64,000 nt of DNA from Nocardiopsis sp. N85 (lineage in GTDB: Bacteria; Actinomycetota; Actinomycetes; Streptosporangiales; Streptosporangiaceae), in the NCBI RefSeq assembly GCF_028882275.1, contig NZ_JARBUT010000015.1, positions 1 through 64,000 on the forward strand, written 5' to 3'. Shown here one piece after another: positions 58,873-64,000 of the stretch. The notes under the pieces were generated by a model. It was given only the letters and a program-made list of their open reading frames with translations, ran no database searches and was not told the origin of the DNA. The translations under genes were made by a program, and so were the position numbers. The stretch's first letter is position 1. Each line of letters begins with the position of its first letter.

Positions 58873-59670
58873 ATGATCGACATGGACGCGGTGACCGGCA
58901 TCCTGCGCGACGCGGCCCGGGAGGTCATCCTGCCCCGGGCCCGCTCCCTGGCCGAGGGCGAGGTCATGGAGAAGTCCCCCGGCGAACTGGTCACCGTCGT
59001 CGATCGGGAGGCCGAGGAGGTCATCACGGCCCGGCTGCGCGAACTGATGGACGTGCCCGTGGTGGGCGAGGAGGCCGCCTCCGCCGATCCCTCGCTGCTG
59101 GAGGCGGTGCGCACCGAGCCCGTGGTGTGGCTGGTCGACCCGTTGGACGGGACGCGCAACTTCGTCGAGGGTCGGCGGGAGTACGGGGTGATGGCCGCCC
59201 TGGTGCGCGGCGGCGAGACCGTCGCGGCGTGGATCGTGCAGCCCGAGTGGGACCGCTCCTACGTCGCCGAACACGGATCGGGCGCCTGGCGCGACGGGGT
59301 GCGGCTGCGCCGGGAGGCGGCGCCGACCGACCCCGGGGAGATGCGCGGCGCGGTGATGAGCCGATTCATGGCCCCGGAGACCAGGGAGCGCGCCGAGGCG
59401 GCGTTCCCCCGGTTCGCCGAGATCGGCGGGGGCACGCACTGCTGCGCCGTCGACTACCCGATGCTGTGCGAGGGCTCGCAGGACTTCCTGCTGTTCAACA
59501 GGACCCTGCCGTGGGACCACGCCCCCGGCGCGCTGTTGCTGAGCGAACTGGGCGGGGTCGCCCGGCGCCCGGACGGGTCGGTCTACCGGCCCGACGACGA
59601 CGCGCTGGGGCTGCTGGGCGCCACCGACGAGACCTGCTGGAAGACGGTCCACGAGCTGCTGCTCGCCTGA
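58873..59670 (+). CDS. Inositol monophosphatase-family phosphatase
   Basis: 265 residues. The Li+-sensitive phosphatase motifs are VTVVDREAEEVI, VVGEEAAS, VWLVDPLDGTRNFVEG and DHAPGALLLSELGG. Histidinol-phosphatase, inositol or 3'-phosphoadenosine-5'-phosphate activity are all possible in this family. ATG 58873 is chosen because TAGGAT (58860-58865) lies 7 bases before it, the leaderless pattern; ATG 58864 overlaps that element. Confidence 0.9.
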   Translation: MIDMDAVTGILRDAAREVILPRARSLAEGEVMEKSPGELVTVVDREAEEVITARLRELMDVPVVGEEAASADPSLLEAVRTEPVVWLVDPLDGTRNFVEGRREYGVMAALVRGGETVAAWIVQPEWDRSYVAEHGSGAWRDGVRLRREAAPTDPGEMRGAVMSRFMAPETRERAEAAFPRFAEIGGGTHCCAVDYPMLCEGSQDFLLFNRTLPWDHAPGALLLSELGGVARRPDGSVYRPDDDALGLLGATDETCWKTVHELLLA

Positions 59671-59680
59671 CCGTCCCGGC

Positions 59681-60376
59681 TCAACCGAGGGGGATCAGGC
59701 GCCACTGCTGGAAGGCGTGCCCACCGTCGGCGGCCTGGACGACCGCGGTCCCGTTGTCGGGGGCTCCGCCCTGGCCCTCCAGGGCGTTTCCGGTGGCCCG
59801 GTTGATCAGGCGGATCACACCGCCGCCGACGTCGACGACGGTCCAGTGCTGGTTGGCCGCCCCGGTGGGCGTCAGCAGGGTGGCCGTGGGCGGCTCGTCC
59901 GCGACGTTGGAGACCTCAAGGACCTTGCCGCTGCCGATGCCCTCGATCTCGTAGAAGCCATCGTCGAGGGGAACGAAGCGCCACTGCTGGTTGCCCTGGT
60001 CGTGGCGGTCCCACAGGTGGACGGGCGCGCCGTTGTGGGTGGCGGCCTGGGCGACGTCCATGACCCGGTCACCGTGCACGTTCTGGAGGACGTAGACGAC
60101 CTCGGGGTCGATCCCGGCCGGGTGGGTCGGTTCCTCGGAGGCCTCCGGGGAGGGTTCGGGTTCGTCCTCCGGCGCGTTCGGGGGTTCGACGAGGACGCCC
60201 GAGACGGTGATCACGCCACCGCCCGCCTCGGCGTCGTCGGCGACGAACAGGCCGCCGATGTAACCGATGATGGCGGCCACCAGGACCAGGGCGACGGCAC
60301 CGGCGAGAACCGGCCATTGGGGGACGTACCGTTCCGTTGCGGGCTGGGGGGCGGCGCGGCGGCGGGATCGGGACAT
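59681..60376 (-). CDS. Membrane-anchored ricin-type lectin-domain protein
   Basis: 231 residues. A basic start is followed by one membrane segment (WPVLAGAVALVLVAAIIGYIGGLFVA), a Pro/Glu linker (about 60-95), and a ricin B-type beta-trefoil (about 95-231) with the repeated Q-x-W motif: NQQWRFVPL, NQHWTVVDV, FQQWRLIPLG. The lectin faces outside. It may bind cell-wall or host sugars. Its end lies 10 bases from the convergent phosphatase gene. Confidence 0.85.
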   Translation of the reverse strand: MSRSRRRAAPQPATERYVPQWPVLAGAVALVLVAAIIGYIGGLFVADDAEAGGGVITVSGVLVEPPNAPEDEPEPSPEASEEPTHPAGIDPEVVYVLQNVHGDRVMDVAQAATHNGAPVHLWDRHDQGNQQWRFVPLDDGFYEIEGIGSGKVLEVSNVADEPPTATLLTPTGAANQHWTVVDVGGGVIRLINRATGNALEGQGGAPDNGTAVVQAADGGHAFQQWRLIPLG

Positions 60377-60507
60377 GGGGCGGTGCTCTCCCGTGTTCTA
60401 CGGAGTTCGGTCCAACACCGAAGCATGTCATACCGTTTTGCACCTTTCGCGCGCATTCCCTCGGGTACAAGGACGCCGGCGGCGGCGCTCTCGATAGAGT
60501 GCCGCCC

Positions 60508-60885
60508 GTGGAAGCCCTCGGAGTGCCCTGGTTCATGGCCGTGCGCCTGCTCGGTCCCCCCGTGTTCCTGTTCGTGGTGGGCGGCGCCCTGGTGCTGTGG
60601 CGACGCCCGGCCCGTTCTGGCGTGATCTGGGCGGCGTTGGCGGTCAACCTGACGGCCGCCGCCCTGCCGTTCCTGTGGATCGGGGCGCAGATCCTGACCG
60701 ATCAGGCGGAGCAGACCGTGTACGGACTGGTCATGACCCTGCTGCAACCGTCCGTCGTCCTGTTGGCCTGGTCCCTGATGCTGTGGGCGGCGGTGTCGGC
60801 TCCCGCGTCGGACCGAAGGACGAGGGCGGGCGGCGGAGGAAGGACGACCACGGAAACGGAGCGTGCGCCCGAAAACATAGGATGA
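60508..60885 (+). CDS. Small integral membrane protein of unknown function
   Basis: 125 residues with three membrane segments (FMAVRLLGPPVFLFVVGGALVLW, GVIWAALAVNLTAAALPFLWIG, LVMTLLQPSVVLLAWSLMLWAAV) and a charged disordered tail. GTG 60508 is preceded by TAGAGT ending 7 bases before it, again the leaderless pattern. The family is not recognised. Its stop is beside the start of the EamA transporter. Confidence 0.7.
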   Translation: MEALGVPWFMAVRLLGPPVFLFVVGGALVLWRRPARSGVIWAALAVNLTAAALPFLWIGAQILTDQAEQTVYGLVMTLLQPSVVLLAWSLMLWAAVSAPASDRRTRAGGGGRTTTETERAPENIG

Positions 60886-60891
60886 ATGACC

Positions 60892-61776
60892 ATGGGCACC
60901 CCGACCACTCCCAGGACGCCGTTCTCTCCGCGCACCGCGGCGGAGGCGATACCCCCCGTGTGGCTGGTGCTCGTCGGTATCGTCTCGGTGCAGACCGGCG
61001 CGGGCGTGGCCAAGAACCTGTTCGAGGTGCTGCCGCCCTCCGCCGTGGTGTGGCTGCGGCTGCTGACCGCCGCCGTCCTGCTCGGCCTGGTCGTGCGCCC
61101 GGCGTGGAAGGCCCACACCCGGGGCGACTGGCTGGTGGTGGTCGGCTACGGCGTCGCCCTGGCCATGATGAACTTCTTCATCTACCAGGCGTTCGCGCGC
61201 ATCCCCCTGGGCATCGCGGTGACGATCGAGTACCTGGGGCCGCTGGCCATCGCGGTCCTGGGGTCGCGCCGCCGGGTCGACCTGCTGTGGGCGGGGCTGG
61301 CCGGTCTCGGCGTGGTCGCGCTCGGCCTGGAATCGGGCTCCCTGGACCCCTGGGGCATCCTGTTCGCGGTGCTGGCCGCCGTCTCCTGGGCGGGCTACAT
61401 CCTGTTGAGCGCCGCGACCGGACGGCGCTTCGACGGGGCGTCGGGGCTGGCGATCGCCAGTGTGGTCGGCGCGCTGCTGATGGCCCCGGCGGGCATCGCC
61501 GAGGGCGGGGCGTCGCTGTTGGACTGGCGGGTGCTGCTGTTCGGCCTCGCCGTGGGCGTGCTGTCGTCGGTGGTCCCCTACACCCTGGAGCTCAACGCCC
61601 TGCGCCGGATGCCGCCACGGGTGTTCGGTGTGCTGATGAGCCTGCAACCGGCCGCCGCGGCCCTGGTGGGCCTGATCCTGCTGGGCGAGATGTTGACGGT
61701 GTGGCAGTGGCTGGCCGTGGGCTGCGTCATCGCGGCGAGCGCCGGCTCCACCCGTACGTCCGCCTCCTCCGTCTGA
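60892..61776 (+). CDS. EamA-family transporter (RhtA-like)
   Basis: 294 residues, ten membrane segments. The sequence (VQTGAGVAKNLFEVLPPSAVVWLRL, MNFFIYQAFARIPLGIAVTIEYLGPLAIAVL, PYTLELNALRRMPPRVFGVLMSLQPAAAALVGLILLGE) matches the RhtA threonine/homoserine exporter branch. ATG 60892 has TAGGAT 8 bases before it; ATG 60886 directly follows the upstream stop and is the alternative. Substrate probably an amino acid or drug. Confidence 0.9.
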   Translation: MGTPTTPRTPFSPRTAAEAIPPVWLVLVGIVSVQTGAGVAKNLFEVLPPSAVVWLRLLTAAVLLGLVVRPAWKAHTRGDWLVVVGYGVALAMMNFFIYQAFARIPLGIAVTIEYLGPLAIAVLGSRRRVDLLWAGLAGLGVVALGLESGSLDPWGILFAVLAAVSWAGYILLSAATGRRFDGASGLAIASVVGALLMAPAGIAEGGASLLDWRVLLFGLAVGVLSSVVPYTLELNALRRMPPRVFGVLMSLQPAAAALVGLILLGEMLTVWQWLAVGCVIAASAGSTRTSASSV

Positions 61777-61860
61777 TCCGACCGAAGGACGTCGGCGCAG
61801 GTGGTGATGGTCGGCGGGGTCGGGTCAGAACTCCCGGGAGCGTGTACTACGCTCTGTCGT

Positions 61861-62970
61861 ATGTCTGATTCCCCGGTCTCCGCGGCGTCCGCCGTGGCCA
61901 CCCTCCCCCCGTTGGCGGCGGAGGACATCGTCCTGCTCGGCGTTCCCCTGTGGGGATGGCAGATCGCCGTCGCGGCCGCCGGTGTGCTGGCCCTGATCGT
62001 GCTCTCCCGCAGCATCTGGAACCCCACCGCGACATCGCTGCGGCTGTGGGCGTTGGGCAACATCGTCGTCAACGCCGGGATCGCCGTCACCGGCGCCACC
62101 GTGCGGGTGACCTCCTCGGGCCTGGGCTGCTCGGAGTGGCCCAAGTGCACGCCCGAGAGCTTCGTGCCCATCGACACCGGGCACGCCGCGCTCAACGCGG
62201 CCATCGAGTTCGGCAACCGGACCCTGACCTTCATCGTCCTGGCGGTCGCCGTCATCACGTTCGTGGCGTTCCTGCGCGCCGCGCCGCGCCGCCGGGACCT
62301 GGTGCGTCTGGCCGCGATCATCCCCTTCGGCGTGCTGGGCCAGGGCGTCGTCGGCGGCATCACCGTGTGGACCGACCTGCACCCCGCCTCCGTGGGCGCC
62401 CACTTCCTGCTGTCCATGGTGATGGTCTTCGTCACGGTGGCGCTGTACGTGCGCTCCCGCGAGCCCGAGGGCACCCCGCGGATCTCGGTCGACCCCATGC
62501 TGCACACCCTGAGCATCGGCCTGGTCGTCATCGGCTTCCTGCTGCTGATCGCCGGAACCGTCGTCACCGGCACGGGCCCGCACGGCGGCGACGCCGCCGC
62601 GCCCCGGTGGGCGTTCGCGTTGGAGACCGTGACCAGGGTGCACTCGGCGCTGGCCTGGCTCACCCTGGTCTGCGCGATCCTGGCCGTCGTCCTGGCCTTC
62701 CGCACCGGAGCGGGCCGCCCCACCCGGATGAGCACGGTGCTCCTGCTCCTCGTGGTGATCGCCCAGGGCGTCCTCGGGTACGTCCAGTACGCGATGGCGC
62801 TGCCCGAGGTGCTGGTCGTCCTGCACGTCCTGGGTTCGGCCCTGACCTGGATCGCGATCTCGCGCCTGTACTTCTCCACCACCCGGCTGACGCCGGCGGG
62901 CGAAGGGCTCAGCGCGGCCCCTGACCATGCCGTGGCAGGTACTCCTGTTGAGCCCGCGCCTGGGCGATGA
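61861..62970 (+). CDS. ctaA: Haem A synthase CtaA
   Basis: 369 residues with eight membrane segments. CtaA converts haem O to haem A for cytochrome oxidase. Markers: ITVTGATVRVTSSGLGCSEWPKC-type first loop with the Cys pair, FGNRTLTFIVL, WTDLHPASVGAHFLLSM, TVVTGTGPHGGD and TRVHSALAWL with haem-ligand His. ATG 61861 has TACGCT 7 bases before it (leaderless). Its last 62 bases overlap the convergent PrsW gene. Confidence 0.94.
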   Translation: MSDSPVSAASAVATLPPLAAEDIVLLGVPLWGWQIAVAAAGVLALIVLSRSIWNPTATSLRLWALGNIVVNAGIAVTGATVRVTSSGLGCSEWPKCTPESFVPIDTGHAALNAAIEFGNRTLTFIVLAVAVITFVAFLRAAPRRRDLVRLAAIIPFGVLGQGVVGGITVWTDLHPASVGAHFLLSMVMVFVTVALYVRSREPEGTPRISVDPMLHTLSIGLVVIGFLLLIAGTVVTGTGPHGGDAAAPRWAFALETVTRVHSALAWLTLVCAILAVVLAFRTGAGRPTRMSTVLLLLVVIAQGVLGYVQYAMALPEVLVVLHVLGSALTWIAISRLYFSTTRLTPAGEGLSAAPDHAVAGTPVEPAPGR

Positions 62971-64000
62971 CGTGCGCGAAGTCCGCACGGCGTAGGAACC
63001 CCGAGTCCGTCGGCCGCTCGGCCCAACCCGGGGCCAACGGCTGGGGGACGCGGCCCAGGAAGGCGTCCCGGGAGACGTGCATCAGGGCCAGGAACGCGTC
63101 GCGGCGCACCTTCCAGTCCTCCCGGCTGATCCCCCTGTCCAGCTTCTGGTGCAGCAGGGCCAGCTCCGTCGCCGCCAACTGGTACTCGCGCATCGCCTCA
63201 CGGCCCTTCTGACCGGCGTTGCGCGCCGCCCATTCGCGTGCCAGGCGCCGCCCCTTGAGCGTGCTGAGCATGGTGATGTCCGCCGGGGTGACCAACCCGG
63301 TGGAGATGTAGGGCGGCAGGTAGTGGGAGATCGCCTGGACCTGACCGCGACGGTCGTGGGCGGCCAGCGCCAGGATCCCCAGGAGCACGACGAACAGCAC
63401 CAGGTAGGCCAGGCCCAGACCGGTCCAGCCGAAGTAGGTCGCGCCGTTCCACATCCCGTGGAACAGGACCGCGAAGAACCAGCCGACCACCGGGGCGAGC
63501 AGTCGGAGGAAACCGGTGCGCATCGCCGCGTACGCGACACCGATGCCGATCATCGCCGTGTAGAGCGGATGCCCGAGGGGGGCGACGACGCCCCGGATCG
63601 CGAACGTGGCGACCAGGGTTCCTTCGAAGAAGGCGCTGAGGAAGTACAGGATGTTCTCGGTGAAGGCGAACCCGGCGGCCACCATGGCCGCGTAGACGAC
63701 GCCGTCGGTGAACGTGTCGATCTCGTTGCGGCGCCGCCACAGCAGGATGAGCAGCACCGCACCCTTGGCGCTCTCCTCGACCAGGGGGGCCACCACAGAG
63801 GTGCCCAGGAGGTCGCCCATCTCCTGGCCGAACATCGGGACGGTGATATTGGCGAATCCCCAGGTGTTGAGCAACAGGGCCGCGACGACGGCCACACCCG
63901 CGCCCCACACGAACGCGAAGAACAGCACCCACCCGGGCTCGGGTTCGAGGCGGTCGAGCATGAGGATGAGCGGGACCAGGATGCCGGCCGGGATGACGGC
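62909..64000 (-). CDS. PrsW-family intramembrane metalloprotease, cut by window edge
   Basis: At least 364 residues; the reading frame continues past the right edge, where a further membrane segment (AVIPAGILVPLILML) is visible, so a start at 63961 is not the true one. The PrsW motifs are VAPLVEESAKG (EExxK), FAFTENILYFL, GHPLYTAMIGIGVAYA and LFHGMWNG. PrsW cleaves membrane anti-sigma factors in Bacillus; the target here is unknown. The C-terminal ~130 residues are cytoplasmic and helical. The 3' end overlaps ctaA by 62 bases. Confidence 0.88.
   Translation of the reverse strand, partial: AVIPAGILVPLILMLDRLEPEPGWVLFFAFVWGAGVAVVAALLLNTWGFANITVPMFGQEMGDLLGTSVVAPLVEESAKGAVLLILLWRRRNEIDTFTDGVVYAAMVAAGFAFTENILYFLSAFFEGTLVATFAIRGVVAPLGHPLYTAMIGIGVAYAAMRTGFLRLLAPVVGWFFAVLFHGMWNGATYFGWTGLGLAYLVLFVVLLGILALAAHDRRGQVQAISHYLPPYISTGLVTPADITMLSTLKGRRLAREWAARNAGQKGREAMREYQLAATELALLHQKLDRGISREDWKVRRDAFLALMHVSRDAFLGRVPQPLAPGWAERPTDSGFLRRADFAHVIAQARAQQEYLPRHGQGPR

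Overview
The window is about 64 kb of very GC-rich DNA with strongly third-position GC-biased genes, many GTG starts, repeated signs of leaderless transcription and a classic actinomycete gene set. That set includes a FasR-type regulator beside fabD-fabH-acpP-fabF, a sufR-led SUF operon next to an ABC exporter and ctaA, DUF3052, a single-chain acyl-CoA carboxylase and an IdeR/DmdR-type iron box. This points to a Streptosporangiales-type filamentous actinomycete, probably Nocardiopsis or a relative. That placement is inference from gene content; no database was searched.

Layout. 1-0.24 kb: 5' end of clpX. 0.5-3.5 kb: an unusually long TetR regulator divergent from a DrrAB-like ABC exporter. 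3.6-7.5 kb: an aldo/keto reductase behind a MerR-type promoter, the wreck of a response-regulator gene, and a MarR regulator divergent from a flavin-dependent monooxygenase and an NADPH:F420 reductase-like gene. 8-13.5 kb: one 1826-residue acyl-CoA carboxylase (BC, BCCP and CT domains in one chain). 13.6-23.4 kb: secreted and degradative proteins (a secreted alpha/beta hydrolase, an M14 carboxypeptidase, a cytoplasmic hydrolase, an APH-like kinase, a two-catalytic-domain pectate lyase). 24-28.9 kb: an amino-acid:cation symporter, L-asparaginase, aspartase and an Lrp regulator, which look like an Asn/Asp utilisation cluster. 29.0-30.7 kb: a lower-GC accessory insert with a recombinase-type HTH remnant and an HTH/PIN gene pair, bracketed by a perfect 42-bp direct repeat and abutting tRNA-Val(UAC). 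30.8-35.6 kb: peroxiredoxin, DUF3052, a YjbQ protein, a PhoD phosphatase and a membrane protein. 35.9-41.1 kb: fasR and the type II fatty-acid synthase operon. 41.2-49.9 kb: a degenerate EAL-CBS protein, an SGNH hydrolase, a 758-residue protein of unknown function, an iron-box-controlled DUF2470 protein, and a MocR regulator whose start codon overlaps that of a divergent EamA transporter. 50-56.6 kb: sufR-B-D-(Rieske)-C-S-U-T. 57-64 kb: a second ABC exporter, an inositol-phosphatase-family enzyme, a lectin-domain membrane protein, a small membrane protein, another EamA transporter, ctaA and a PrsW-family protease running off the end.

How parts connect. The strongest cross-link found is a nearly identical 20-bp box in front of the single-chain carboxylase (7831-7850) and in front of fabD (37370-37389), 29.5 kb apart. 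With fasR next to the second copy, this suggests one regulator sets both acyl-CoA carboxylation and fatty-acid elongation. Iron-box-like sequences precede the DUF2470 gene and lie upstream of sufR, linking haem/iron handling with Fe-S assembly. The accessory insert beside tRNA-Val is the only segment that looks recently acquired. No CRISPR array, intact prophage, IS element or rRNA was seen.
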